From Chryseobacterium taiwanense (GTDB lineage Bacteria > Bacteroidota > Bacteroidia > Flavobacteriales > Weeksellaceae): a stretch of 64,000 bases of DNA. The first letter of the stretch is position 1. Each line of letters begins with the position of its first letter. The notes beneath the pieces are model-generated. The model worked only from the letters and a program-made list of their open reading frames with translations, did not search any database and was not told the origin of the DNA. Positions 26,830 through 35,934 of the stretch are shown here, one piece after another. The position numbers and the translations under genes were made by a program. The stretch spans positions 558,001-622,000 of the forward strand of contig NZ_JWTA01000004.1 of the NCBI RefSeq assembly GCF_000813825.1. Reading direction: 5' to 3'.

Positions 26830-27744
26830 TTAAATTTTCACAGCTTCTAAAGCTTTTGGTAAAAATGAATTAGCGAATACAGTTCTGGCTTCATCCGTGA
26901 ATACAGTCAGATCTCCGTATCGATTGGAAAAATGTCCTAAAATTAATTTTCCTACATCTGCTTTTTGAGCAATGGTTGCTGCCTCTAAAGCTGTTGAATG
27001 TCCTGTATAATCTGCCATTTCTTTTAAATCATGCAAGAATGTAGACTCATGATATAATACCGTTACATTTTTAATGATAGGAATTACGCTTTCCAGATAT
27101 CTTGTATCACTGCAAAATGCATAAGAAACAGATGCAGCAGGTTCAATCGTCAAGATTTCATTTTTCAGCACATATCCATCACTTAATACAAAGTCTTTTC
27201 CTGCTTTTATATTGTGATAATCACAGGTTTCAATCTCGCTGTATTTTGCTATCTCTTTCATATTGAGATGGCGTTCTTTGGGTTTTTCTTTGAAAAGATA
27301 GCCATTGCAATAGATCCTATGATCTAACGGAATCGTATATACTTCTACTCTATTGTCTTCGTATATTTTTTCAGACACGTTTTTATCCAATTCATGATAA
27401 ACCACTTCAAATCCCCTATGTGTTTCTGTAATGGAGAAAATGGTTTCCAACATATTTTTGATTCCTTTGGGACCATAAACATGTAACGGAACTTCTCTTC
27501 CCAACAAGCGAAACGACGCAATCAATCCGGGTAATCCAAAACAATGATCACCATGAAGATGGGAAATGAATATATGATTGATTTTTGAAAATCTTGCTTT
27601 AGCTTTTCTCAGCTGAACCTGAGTTCCTTCACCACAGTCGATCAGGAAATTTCTTTCCTCCATTTCCAACAACTGAGCGGTAGGTGAAGTATTCACCGTT
27701 GGTATCGCTGAATTAAAACCTAATATGGTTAAATAAGTACTCAA
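26830..27744 (-). CDS. rnz: Ribonuclease Z (tRNA 3' endonuclease)
   Basis: 304-aa metallo-beta-lactamase-fold nuclease. It shows NTSPTAQLLE, the zinc motif HLHGDHCFGLPGL (HxHxDH), the distal Asp in SYAFCSDTRYLE, the HEST motif and the final His in LILGHFSNRYGD. RNase Z cleaves tRNA precursors 3' of the discriminator base. Translation must start at TTG 27744 (STYLTILGFNSAIP): the frame upstream closes with a stop and offers no ATG or GTG. It heads the three-gene operon with TIGR02757 and DUF1003-like genes. Confidence 0.95.
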   Translation of the reverse strand: MSTYLTILGFNSAIPTVNTSPTAQLLEMEERNFLIDCGEGTQVQLRKAKARFSKINHIFISHLHGDHCFGLPGLIASFRLLGREVPLHVYGPKGIKNMLETIFSITETHRGFEVVYHELDKNVSEKIYEDNRVEVYTIPLDHRIYCNGYLFKEKPKERHLNMKEIAKYSEIETCDYHNIKAGKDFVLSDGYVLKNEILTIEPAASVSYAFCSDTRYLESVIPIIKNVTVLYHESTFLHDLKEMADYTGHSTALEAATIAQKADVGKLILGHFSNRYGDLTVFTDEARTVFANSFLPKALEAVKI

Positions 27745-27796
27745 TGTAATAGTGTATTATGACGACAAATGTACAACAGATTTTTAATTTAAATAC

Positions 27797-27858
27797 TGTC
27801 ATTCTGTGAAATGAAAACCTATCGTTAAATATTAGATTCTTCCTTTGTCAGAATGACA
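27797..27858. repeat. TGTCATTCTG palindromic repeat, copy 1
   Basis: Starts TGTCATTCTG (27797) and ends CAGAATGACA (27858), with an ATTAGATTCTTCCTTTG-like interior shared with other copies. It occupies the gap between the rdgB stop and the rnz start. Confidence 0.75.
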
Positions 27859-27872
27859 AGAGACCCTAAAAA

Positions 27873-28448
27873 TTATTCTTTTACTTTTAAGAAATCTAAG
27901 AACAAATCTAATGCCTGTTTTCTGTGGCTGATTTTATTTTTTGCTTCAGGCTCCATTTCTGCGAAAGTCATGTCGTATCCTTCCGGTACAAAAATAGGAT
28001 CATATCCAAAGCCTTTAAATCCTTTATTTTCTGTCAACAGATTTCCATGCACTCTTCCATCGAAATATTGAGCTCCATTTTCATCATAATAGCATAAAAC
28101 AGTAATGAAATAAGCTTTTCTATTTTCGATACCTTCCATTTCATTTAAGACTTTCTCAATATTTTTAGCAAAATCATGATCTCCTGCATAACGTGCAGAA
28201 AAAATTCCGGGTCTACCGTCCAAAGATTCAACAACCAATCCGCTGTCGTCACCCAAACTTGGAATTCCTGTTCTTTCAAAACAATATTTAGCTTTAATTA
28301 AAGCATTGGCGTTGAAGGAATCTCCATCTTCTATAATTTCATCATGAATATCATAATCCGTAAGACTTTTTACCACAAACTCGTTTCCTAAAATCTGTTG
28401 GATTTCTTCTTTCTTATGTATGTTGTGTGTTGCTACTAATAATTCCAT
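27873..28448 (-). CDS. rdgB: Non-canonical purine NTP pyrophosphatase (RdgB/HAM1)
   Basis: 191 aa. The family signature is complete: ATHNIHKKEEI near the N-terminus, DDSGLVVESLDGRPGIFSARYAG in the centre, and GFGYDPIFVPEGYDMTFAEM near the C-terminus. The enzyme removes ITP, dITP and XTP from the nucleotide pool. It appears to be the last gene of a run CPBP protease - small membrane protein - rdgB, 25 bases behind its neighbour. Confidence 0.96.
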   Translation of the reverse strand: MELLVATHNIHKKEEIQQILGNEFVVKSLTDYDIHDEIIEDGDSFNANALIKAKYCFERTGIPSLGDDSGLVVESLDGRPGIFSARYAGDHDFAKNIEKVLNEMEGIENRKAYFITVLCYYDENGAQYFDGRVHGNLLTENKGFKGFGYDPIFVPEGYDMTFAEMEPEAKNKISHRKQALDLFLDFLKVKE

Positions 28449-28473
28449 ATATCTAAAATTTTCTTACTTAACT

Positions 28474-29055
28474 CTACTTATTTCTATTTAATTCTTTTAC
28501 TATATTTTCAGTAATGCTTCCTAGTTCTATATTAAGTAAAGAACCATTTCTTTTCCACACTACCCTTTTTATATTATTTGTATTAATTTTCAGCAAATAT
28601 TGTGTTTTGCTATTTTTTAATTCTAGTTGAATAATATTATAAATACAACTAACCTTTTTTGTAGTTCCAAATGCATGCTGTTCCTTTTCTAAAAAAACAA
28701 ATCTTTCAATATCAGAAAGTTTATATTTTTTTGAGCTAAATAATGTATTTCTATGAATCAGTTGATTTTCTTTTTTAATAATTCTAATAATATTTTTTTT
28801 AACTCTTACCACTTTAGAAAGACCTTCACAGAGTAAAAACAGACCCAAAGCAAACACAATTCCTACTGAAATTAATTCTTTAAAATCGCTTTTCCGATCG
28901 ACCGAATATAATAAGCCAGCGGTTATTATCAAAAAAATTAATGAAATTAAAAGATGGATTAAAAAATCAATCCAATCTTTTAATGATAATGAATAATGCA
29001 ATGAAAATTCATCACCATCATCTTTAGCTAAGAAATTCCCTATTTTCCTAAACAT
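28474..29055 (-). CDS. Membrane protein of unknown function
   Basis: 193 aa from ATG 29055; the preceding TTG is less likely. Two transmembrane helices (about 30-52 and 61-82) are followed by a soluble C-terminal domain of about 110 residues with alternating strands (KKNIIRIIKKENQLIHRNTLF, then YLLKINTNNIKRVVWKR) that could be PH-like, as in bPH membrane proteins, but I cannot assign it. It starts three bases after the CPBP gene stop and precedes rdgB, so it is in an operon. Confidence 0.7.
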   Translation of the reverse strand: MFRKIGNFLAKDDGDEFSLHYSLSLKDWIDFLIHLLISLIFLIITAGLLYSVDRKSDFKELISVGIVFALGLFLLCEGLSKVVRVKKNIIRIIKKENQLIHRNTLFSSKKYKLSDIERFVFLEKEQHAFGTTKKVSCIYNIIQLELKNSKTQYLLKINTNNIKRVVWKRNGSLLNIELGSITENIVKELNRNK

Positions 29056-29058
29056 CAA

Positions 29059-29889
29059 CTATACTTCAGAATAATGCACTTTATACTTTTTCATAAATAA
29101 ATAGTAAAATAATGAGAAAAGTACAATTCCAATTGCGAGTATCACCCATTCGGAAACTTTAAAAGCATCCGCAAAACTTTCATTTTTAGTATAGAATATT
29201 AAAATAGAAGAACAAAGATTATTAAACGCATGTAAAAGCATGGGAAGCAAAAGTGACTTTGTCTTATAATACACCAAACCCAACACACATCCCAATAAAA
29301 CCGCTCCTACAAACTGCCATGGATTTGCATGAACTAACCCAAAAACAACAGAGGCAAAAAGGATAGCTTTCCACGGTTCAACTCCTTTATTAATCAATCC
29401 TTTCTGAATAATCCCTCTGAAAATAATTTCTTCAAAAATGGGAGCCATCACCACTGCGGTAATCAACATAATAACAGGATCATCTGTAAGCTTGCTCATC
29501 AACTGTTCAAAAAATTTATAATATTCTCCAAAAAAAGGTCCAGTTGTCGGAATCTGAGCCGTAATAAATTCTCCTATAAACATCATCCCTATCATCAAAG
29601 GAAAAATAAGAAGATAAGTGTAAAAATTAGTTGGTGAAAAGTTAAAATTCAGTCGTTTTTTTGTCGTTGGTCGTACAATAAAGAAATCAAAAGCGGCAAT
29701 AATCGGAATAAAAACCACAGCATTTCCAGCCATCATAAACCATCCTTCGTTCTGAATATTTTCTTTATAGATAACACTCCAAAGTACACTTACAAGCCCA
29801 ACAATAACACTTCCAAAAATATATCCTCCCAACAAAACCAGTCCACCTAACCATGTGAATGTATATTTCGGATATTTGCTAACTTCCAT
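29059..29889 (-). CDS. CPBP family intramembrane glutamic endopeptidase
   Basis: 276-aa membrane protein with about eight helices. The three CPBP (Abi/CAAX-like) motifs are visible: EEIIFRG (EExxxR), FGLVHAN (FxxxH) and HAFNNL (HxxxN). These form the active site of the Rce1-like intramembrane proteases. The bacterial substrates are mostly unknown; roles in protein maturation or bacteriocin immunity are reported for other members. First gene of the group leading to rdgB. Confidence 0.9.
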   Translation of the reverse strand: MEVSKYPKYTFTWLGGLVLLGGYIFGSVIVGLVSVLWSVIYKENIQNEGWFMMAGNAVVFIPIIAAFDFFIVRPTTKKRLNFNFSPTNFYTYLLIFPLMIGMMFIGEFITAQIPTTGPFFGEYYKFFEQLMSKLTDDPVIMLITAVVMAPIFEEIIFRGIIQKGLINKGVEPWKAILFASVVFGLVHANPWQFVGAVLLGCVLGLVYYKTKSLLLPMLLHAFNNLCSSILIFYTKNESFADAFKVSEWVILAIGIVLFSLFYYLFMKKYKVHYSEV

Positions 29890-30090
29890 ATTCTACTATT
29901 AACAATTGAAAAACAAAGATAATTGATTTTCTACGAAAGAATCCCGAATATTAATTTTTGAATTATAAAAAAATGAAAACAAACCCATCAAGCGTTTATT
30001 ATTGTTTCACTTTAAAGAAGCATGTTTTTTACCTAATTTTAAATAAATCATAAAGTTTTGGATATCTTTTTATAAAAAATTTTTCTGCAG

Positions 30091-30098
30091 TATCTTTG
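30091..30098 (+). promoter_or_regulatory. -7 box for the MFS transporter gene
   Basis: TATCTTTG, consensus, 17 bases before the ATG at 30116. The -33 region is only a T-run (30067-30070). Confidence 0.6.
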
Positions 30099-30115
30099 CA
30101 CCTTAATTTTTTTAC

Positions 30116-31297
30116 ATGGATAGTTTAGTAAATCGGTCAGAGAATGTTAACTTATCCTTGCTTACTTATGTGTGTTTTACTTTTGTAGGATATTTCATTA
30201 TAGGATTATCTCTGTCTGTTCTTCCGATTTTTATTAATAAAAGTTTAGGATTTAGTTTAGTTGTTGCCGGATTAGTTATTAGTTTACAATATGTTTCCAC
30301 CTTTTTTCTAAGGGCATATTCAGGAAAGATCATCGATGGAAAAGGGCCAAAACCAGCTGTTTTATTCAGCATGATCAGCTTTTCTTTAACCGGTATTTTT
30401 TTGATAATTGCTTATTATTTTAAACTTTCACCTTTCATCAGTCTTATATTCCTAATCATTACTCGTTTACTTACGGGTTGTGCAGAAGGGATGATTGGAG
30501 CAAGCCCTATCAATTGGGCGATTATGGCTGTTGGTGATAAACATACCGCAAAAATCATTTCCTACAATGGAGTTGCCTGTTATGGAGCATTAGCAATCGG
30601 AGCTTCTCTCGGAGTTACTATTGAGCATGAGTTCAGCCTTTACGGAATAGGAGTTCTTTCAATTATCTTAGGAATTTTAGGATTTCTTTTTGCTAAAACT
30701 AAAGAAAACAAAACGAATATTAATCCACAGGAAACTCAATCTTTCTGGAAAGTCTTAGGAAAAGTAGCGCCTTTTGGAGTGTGTTTGGCTTTGGGAGGAA
30801 TCGGTTTTGCGTCTATCTCGACATTCATCACCTTATATTACAACCATTTTCATTGGAATAACGGAGCTTTATGTTTAAGTGTTTTCGGAGGATTATTTGT
30901 TGCTGGGCGATTGGTTTTCAGTAACGTCATCAATAATTATGGCGGAATCAAAGTAGCAATTGCTTGTCTTATAGTGGAAACTATCGGACTTTTAATCATT
31001 GCTTTTGCTTCCAACTCCCAAATGGCACTTGTCGGAGCCGGAGTCACTGGTTTAGGATTTTCATTAATCTTTCCTGCTTTAGGCGTTGTTGCTATTAAAA
31101 GCGTTTCTCCATCAAGTCAGGGATCTGCATTGGCAGGATACGGACTTTTTATCGATCTTTCATTAGGAGTTGCGGGACCATTAATTGGTGGTGTTGCGGA
31201 TATTTATGGAATGAGCTATATTTTTCCGTTTAGTGCGGCGATGGTTTTTATTGGACTAGGATTAGCATATTTGCTTAAAAGAAAATCCAGTTTATAA
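30116..31297 (+). CDS. MFS transporter (YhhS/arabinose-efflux-like)
   Basis: 393 aa with 12 predicted transmembrane helices in two halves joined by a charged loop near residues 195-212 (KTKENKTNINPQET). SGKIIDGKGPKPAVL after TM2 is the MFS motif A region, and TGCAEGMIGASPINW is the TM4-5 motif of the YhhS-type drug/sugar efflux group. The substrate is unknown. Single gene. Confidence 0.88.
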   Translation: MDSLVNRSENVNLSLLTYVCFTFVGYFIIGLSLSVLPIFINKSLGFSLVVAGLVISLQYVSTFFLRAYSGKIIDGKGPKPAVLFSMISFSLTGIFLIIAYYFKLSPFISLIFLIITRLLTGCAEGMIGASPINWAIMAVGDKHTAKIISYNGVACYGALAIGASLGVTIEHEFSLYGIGVLSIILGILGFLFAKTKENKTNINPQETQSFWKVLGKVAPFGVCLALGGIGFASISTFITLYYNHFHWNNGALCLSVFGGLFVAGRLVFSNVINNYGGIKVAIACLIVETIGLLIIAFASNSQMALVGAGVTGLGFSLIFPALGVVAIKSVSPSSQGSALAGYGLFIDLSLGVAGPLIGGVADIYGMSYIFPFSAAMVFIGLGLAYLLKRKSSL

Positions 31298-31313
31298 TTA
31301 TAGTGCCTTAAAA

Positions 31314-31510
31314 TTTAACCACAAAAGTCACAAAAGCTTTTAACACATTAGTATATTTAAGAGTATTTTCTTTGCGTATAGAAGAACACATTAGTTTAAA
31401 AAAATCAAAGATTTTTTATCTTGAACTTTCGTTTTTCAATTCTTTATGGCAAAAAACTAATCTGCTCTAATGTGTTTAGAATAATCTCTTTAGTGACTTT
31501 TGTGGTTAAA
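31314..31510. mobile_element. MITE-like element with terminal inverted repeats (ACCACAAAAGTCAC)
   Basis: Left end 31314-31351 begins TTTAACCACAAAAGTCAC and ends ACACATTAG; right end 31467-31510 is its reverse complement, with the outer 18 bases perfectly matched and the ACACATTAG word also mirrored. The interior is AT-rich with no ORF, and holds a further ACACATTAG at about 31386-31394. About 197 bp in all. The symmetry and lack of coding capacity suggest a non-autonomous element. It fills most of the gap before prfC. Confidence 0.6.
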
Positions 31511-31569
31511 ACAAATTCAATTTTCAGAATTCGACAAAATTCACGATTTTTGCAACTTCAAAATACAAT

Positions 31570-33165
31570 ATGTCAGACTTAATCAAAGAAATAGAAAAAA
31601 GAAAAACCTTCGGGATTATCTCTCACCCCGATGCCGGAAAGACCACTCTTACGGAAAAGTTACTACTTTTCGGAGGTGCGATTCAGGAAGCAGGTGCAGT
31701 AAAATCCAATAAGATAAAAAAAGGAGCTACCTCCGACTTCATGGAAATTGAAAGACAGAGAGGGATTTCTGTGGCAACTTCCGTATTGGCTTTTGAATAC
31801 AGAGATCACAAAATCAATATTTTGGATACGCCGGGTCACAAAGATTTCGCAGAAGATACGTACAGAACTTTAACTGCCGTAGACTCCGTAATCGTTGTTA
31901 TCGACGTTGCAAAAGGGGTTGAGGAACAGACCGAAAAATTGGTTCAGGTGTGTAGAATGAGAAACATCCCAATGTTGGTTTTCATTAATAAGCTTGACCG
32001 TGAAGGTAAAGATGCTTTCGATTTGTTGGATGAAGTTGAACAAAAACTAGGATTAACAGTTTGTCCGCTTTCTTTGCCGATTGGTATGGGAAGTGACTTC
32101 CAGGGAATTTATAACATCTGGGAAAACAACATTCAATTGTTCTTAGAAGAGAAAAAACAGAAAGTTGGAGAAACGATTAAGTTTGATGATATTAATGATA
32201 CTTCAATTGATGATGTAATTGGTGAAAAGGCCGCAACAACATTAAGAGAAGAATTAGATTTAGTTCAATCCGTTTACCCAGAATTTAATCGTGAAGATTA
32301 TATGAAAGGGGATTTACAACCTGTTTTCTTTGGTTCTGCCTTGAATAATTTTGGAGTTCGTGAATTATTGGATGCCTTCATTGACATCGCTCCGATGCCA
32401 CAGCCAAAAGAAAGTGATACACGTATTGTAAAACCTGAAGAAAGCACTTTCACTGGATTCGTTTTCAAGATTCACGCGAATATGGATCCGAAACACAGAG
32501 ACCGATTGGCTTTCGTTAAAATCGTTTCAGGAACATTCAAAAGAAACGAAAACTATTTACTGGTAAGAGAAGGTAAGAAAATGAAATTCTCTTCACCCAA
32601 TGCATTCTTTGCAGACAAAAAAGAAGTGGTAGATGAAAGTTTCCCCGGAGATATTGTAGGTCTTCACGACACGGGAAGTTTCAGAATTGGAGATACATTG
32701 ACAGGCGGTGAAAAACTAAGCTTCAAAGGTATTCCAAGCTTCTCTCCTGAGCATTTCAGATATATTAATAATAATGATCCGTTGAAGGCTAAGCAATTGG
32801 CAAAAGGAATCGATCAGTTGATGGACGAAGGTGTTGCTCAGTTATTTACCCTTGAAATGAACAACAGAAAGATCATCGGAACCGTGGGTGCACTTCAGTA
32901 TGAAGTTATTCAATATCGTTTAGAACACGAATATGGGGCTAAATGTACGTACGAACCTCTTTCTATGCACAAAGCATGTTGGGTAGAAGCTGATGAAAAA
33001 TCAGATGAATTCAAAGAATTTGCAAGATTGAAGCAAAGATTCTTAGCAAGAGACAAATACAACCAATTGGTTTTCTTGGCAGACTCTTCTTTCACTATTC
33101 ACATGACACAGGAGAAATTCCCGAATGTGAAGCTTCACTTCATTAGTGAGTTTAAGAATGCTTAA
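31570..33165 (+). CDS. prfC: Peptide chain release factor 3
   Basis: 531-aa translational GTPase. G1 is HPDAGKTTL, the switch I region has IEIERQRGISV-type sequence (MEIERQRGISVATS), G3 is DTPGHKDF, and G4 is NKLDREGKD. The RF3-specific domains follow to residue 531 (ending ISEFKNA). RF3 recycles RF1/RF2 after termination. Full length. It lies just downstream of the MITE-like element and has its own terminator. Confidence 0.97.
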   Translation: MSDLIKEIEKRKTFGIISHPDAGKTTLTEKLLLFGGAIQEAGAVKSNKIKKGATSDFMEIERQRGISVATSVLAFEYRDHKINILDTPGHKDFAEDTYRTLTAVDSVIVVIDVAKGVEEQTEKLVQVCRMRNIPMLVFINKLDREGKDAFDLLDEVEQKLGLTVCPLSLPIGMGSDFQGIYNIWENNIQLFLEEKKQKVGETIKFDDINDTSIDDVIGEKAATTLREELDLVQSVYPEFNREDYMKGDLQPVFFGSALNNFGVRELLDAFIDIAPMPQPKESDTRIVKPEESTFTGFVFKIHANMDPKHRDRLAFVKIVSGTFKRNENYLLVREGKKMKFSSPNAFFADKKEVVDESFPGDIVGLHDTGSFRIGDTLTGGEKLSFKGIPSFSPEHFRYINNNDPLKAKQLAKGIDQLMDEGVAQLFTLEMNNRKIIGTVGALQYEVIQYRLEHEYGAKCTYEPLSMHKACWVEADEKSDEFKEFARLKQRFLARDKYNQLVFLADSSFTIHMTQEKFPNVKLHFISEFKNA

Positions 33166-33189
33166 TTAAACAAAGCCTTTAATAATATA

Positions 33190-33219
33190 ATCCGTAGAAT
33201 TTTTTCTGCGGATTTTTTG
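33190..33219 (+). terminator. Terminator of prfC
   Basis: 10-bp stem (33190-33199 with 33204-33213, one G-T pair), then TTTTTTG. Confidence 0.85.
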
Positions 33220-33329
33220 TTTCAATAAATAATACTCTCTTAAAATTTATATATTTGAGGCCAACAGAAGGCAGTAAAAAACTTTGTCCATTACTCATTC
33301 TGTCACAAAAAACACCAAAACATATTACC

Positions 33330-34148
33330 ATGGAAAAACAAACTGTTATTGCAGGCTTTCAACACGTCGATAATTCCCAATATCAAATTTTAATACAGTT
33401 TTTAGAAAATGTAGCTTCCCATCCAGTCGTTAAAGAGGGTTTAGAGCAACAAATGAAATCGATGGATCTAAAAACAGGCGATCAGGTACTGGATGTAGGT
33501 TGCGGTGTCGGTATTCAGGCGCAGGAAATAGCAAAACGTGTAGGTGCAACAGGAAAAGTTGTAGGTACAGACATCAGCAACGTCATGATTGAAGTTGCGA
33601 AAAGCAAAATATCAAATTCTGATTTACCTATCGAATTTTTTGTTGCTGAAGCAAGTTCACAACCTTTTCCTGATCAGTCATTTGATTCCATTAGAACAGA
33701 GAGAGTTTTAATGTATATCACAGACATTCAAAAAGTACTGCAAGAATTCAAAAGACTATTAAAACCTGGTGGTAAACTGGTTATTTTTGAATTTCATTGG
33801 GATGGAACACTAATCTCTCATGAAGATAAAGAACTTACAAGAAGAATAACTCATTACTTAACAGATAGTTTCCCTAATAATCGTATCGGAGCCGATCTAT
33901 ATTACGAACTGAAAAGTAATGGATTTAAAAACGTAAATGCAAAACCCTACACGTACTACGGAAGCGATGAAATTATCCTGGATATTGTGAAAAAGACCTA
34001 TATACCTGTATTACAACAAGGGATTTCCAAAGGAATATTTACAGAAGTAGAAATAAACAATTGGTGGAAATCTTTGGATAAAGGTGTTGAAACCGGAAAA
34101 TTTTTCATGTCTTTCCCTGGACTGATCGGATATGGAACAAAAGATTAG
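33330..34148 (+). CDS. Class I SAM-dependent methyltransferase
   Basis: 272 aa from ATG 33330 (MEKQTVIAGFQHVDNSQY); a TTG 75 bases upstream is less likely because it lies in a TATATTTG promoter-like box. SAM motif I is VLDVGCGVG, motif II region VVGTDISNVMIEVAK, and the post-motif LLKPGGKLVIFEF is of UbiE type. The substrate is unknown. The C-terminal half (about 165-272) is helical and may select the substrate. The gene stands before a Crp/Fnr regulator with a 155-base gap. Confidence 0.85.
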   Translation: MEKQTVIAGFQHVDNSQYQILIQFLENVASHPVVKEGLEQQMKSMDLKTGDQVLDVGCGVGIQAQEIAKRVGATGKVVGTDISNVMIEVAKSKISNSDLPIEFFVAEASSQPFPDQSFDSIRTERVLMYITDIQKVLQEFKRLLKPGGKLVIFEFHWDGTLISHEDKELTRRITHYLTDSFPNNRIGADLYYELKSNGFKNVNAKPYTYYGSDEIILDIVKKTYIPVLQQGISKGIFTEVEINNWWKSLDKGVETGKFFMSFPGLIGYGTKD

Positions 34149-34238
34149 AATTTAGAAAATTAATGTACATTTAAAAACTATGAAGCTATCCTTTTGAGAT
34201 CGCCTCTTTTTGTTGGAAGTCTGTTTTATTAATAGTTA

Positions 34239-34259
34239 ATAGTTGATTGTAACAACTAT
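34239..34259. promoter_or_regulatory. Candidate operator upstream of the Crp/Fnr gene
   Basis: Palindrome ATAGTTG-N7-CAACTAT with perfect 7-base arms, 44 bases before the TTG start. Possible regulator binding site; the binding protein is not known. Confidence 0.35.
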
Positions 34260-34303
34260 GTTAATGTAAACTTTGTATATTTAAATTAAGAAATCGAACA
34301 ATC

Positions 34304-34900
34304 TTGAATTCAATAATCCAAAGCTACCTTTCAACTGTACAAGAAACCTGCCCTAATATTCCTAATGATGCTTTAATATTATTAGGAAATGAGCTGGAAA
34401 TCTTTGAGCTTCAGCCCAAAGATATTTTCATTCAGGCAGAGTTATTTCAAAAATCCATAGGATATATTCATTCGGGATTAATACGTGCTTTTTATATCAA
34501 TGAAAAAGGAGAAGACATTACCGTTAATTTTGTTGATGAAAAAAAACTGGTGGTTCATTTAGACGCTTTAAGTAAGAATAAACCCAGCAAATTTAGTTTT
34601 CAGGCATTAGAAAAAACTATCATTGTAAGCATTCCAAAAATACATATTGATTCTTGTGCAGAGAAATATCCTGTATTGGAAAAATATCTCCGGATTATGA
34701 TTGAACAAGTTTATTGCAGAATGTTTAACCGACTTGAAGCTCTACTGAATGACAATGCAGAAGAGCGTTATTTAAATTTTGTAGAAGACTTCCCTACTCT
34801 ATTCAATCGTATTCCTATTTCTCATCTCTGCACTTATCTCGGAGTAAAGAGGCAGTCTTTGACCCGAATCAGAAAAAAAATCCTAGAACGTTCAAAATGA
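34304..34900 (+). CDS. Crp/Fnr family transcriptional regulator
   Basis: 198 aa. Residues 10-110 form the cyclic-nucleotide-binding-like sensor (ELQPKDIFIQAELFQKSIGYIHSGLIRAFY); it lacks the Cys cluster of Fnr. The C-terminal HTH (RIPISHLCTYLGVKRQSLTRIRKKI) is the short Bacteroidota version. Only TTG 34304 can serve as start: no ATG or GTG lies in frame between the preceding stop and the conserved region. The stop codon is part of a palindrome that stands before the neighbouring hydrolase gene, so it may control that gene. Confidence 0.88.
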   Translation: MNSIIQSYLSTVQETCPNIPNDALILLGNELEIFELQPKDIFIQAELFQKSIGYIHSGLIRAFYINEKGEDITVNFVDEKKLVVHLDALSKNKPSKFSFQALEKTIIVSIPKIHIDSCAEKYPVLEKYLRIMIEQVYCRMFNRLEALLNDNAEERYLNFVEDFPTLFNRIPISHLCTYLGVKRQSLTRIRKKILERSK

Positions 34901-34913
34901 CACATTTGTGTCA
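34898..34913. promoter_or_regulatory. Candidate operator between the regulator and the hydrolase
   Basis: Palindrome TGACACA-TT-TGTGTCA (7-base perfect arms) overlapping the regulator's stop codon and 47 bases ahead of the next ATG. Its TGACAC/GTGTCA arms are Crp-like in size and position. Confidence 0.45.
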
Positions 34914-34960
34914 GTAAAACAAGCTCATTTTGTTTGAAATTTGTTTAAAATTTAAAGCTT

Positions 34961-35686
34961 ATGTCAAACGAAAAACACATATGGATTTCCCCAGAGAAAA
35001 AAGGCATTCGAGAAAACAGGCTCTTAGCCAGGAAAGTACATGAGAACTTAGGTGATACCGGTTTTAAGCCTCAATACTCTGCAAAGTGGGTAGATGTAAC
35101 TAAAGATTGGACAGGTGCGCTTCGGGTACAAATTCAGCATGAAGATGCTAAAGGAATTACACCAACAATGCTGAAATGGTGGTTTGAAAATCTGGCACAA
35201 AAGACAACCTGGAACGGAAAAGATTTCACTGGTCCTGAAGTAAGTTTTTACCATTTATGGCATCACAGAGATCATATTGCCATTACACCACTCACTCATC
35301 CCCAAAACGGTACGAATAATGGATTTGCCGTTGGTGCCTACAGTAAAATCCAAGAACAGTTCAACGATTTTCATGAAGTAATCAACAATAAAATGTTGAC
35401 AACAGTTCTTGATGAGACTGAGTTTTCTTTCTTAATTAAAGCCGGTAGCTTAACTGTGGGCAGAATCAATCATTATTATGAACCCACAGAAAACGGCTCA
35501 GCTTTCTACGCAGAAACTTATATGGGAGTCGACATTCCCATAATCGGATGGCTCATCAACTGGTTACTTTTACCATTAGTTTTTTCAAAAAAAACAGCTG
35601 AGCATTGGATAAAACATAATATTGAAGAAACCGGACAAACTGAAAAAGTATTGCCATACCTTTACAAAAAATACGCTCAAAAATAA
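34961..35686 (+). CDS. DAPG hydrolase (PhlG)-like protein
   Basis: 241 aa. It resembles the PhlG family, which cleaves a carbon-carbon bond of 2,4-diacetylphloroglucinol with a Zn site of two His and two Glu. Seen here: MLKWWFENL, FYHLWHHRDHIAI (candidate first His), an ETEFSF strand (candidate Glu), and KHNIEE (HxxxE) near the C-terminus, matching the expected final His/Glu pair. The protein is shorter than the Pseudomonas enzyme. The substrate is not inferable. It lies 60 bases downstream of a Crp/Fnr gene and probably responds to it. Confidence 0.6.
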   Translation: MSNEKHIWISPEKKGIRENRLLARKVHENLGDTGFKPQYSAKWVDVTKDWTGALRVQIQHEDAKGITPTMLKWWFENLAQKTTWNGKDFTGPEVSFYHLWHHRDHIAITPLTHPQNGTNNGFAVGAYSKIQEQFNDFHEVINNKMLTTVLDETEFSFLIKAGSLTVGRINHYYEPTENGSAFYAETYMGVDIPIIGWLINWLLLPLVFSKKTAEHWIKHNIEETGQTEKVLPYLYKKYAQK

Positions 35687-35757
35687 GTATGAATAATAAA
35701 TTTTAAGAAAGCCGATAATCTTTCAAAACATTTTTAAATCCATTATAAAAAAAATCC

Positions 35758-35785
35758 CCCTTTCAGATGATTTTGAAAGGGTTTT
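35758..35785 (+). terminator. Terminator after the hydrolase gene
   Basis: CCCTTTCA (35758-35765) pairs with TGAAAGGG (35774-35781), followed by TTTT. The stretch 35786-35934 is AT-rich upstream DNA of the next gene. Confidence 0.7.
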
Positions 35786-35934
35786 ATATTGAAAAAGCTT
35801 TTGTAAAACACCTAAAATAATTTTACAAAATATTAAAAATCAAATACATAAAATTTTACACTCAATAAACTATCCATTTACAATCTTTACAAAAGCTCCC
35901 CTCCTAATTTTACCACATCGAAAAAATTAATGTT

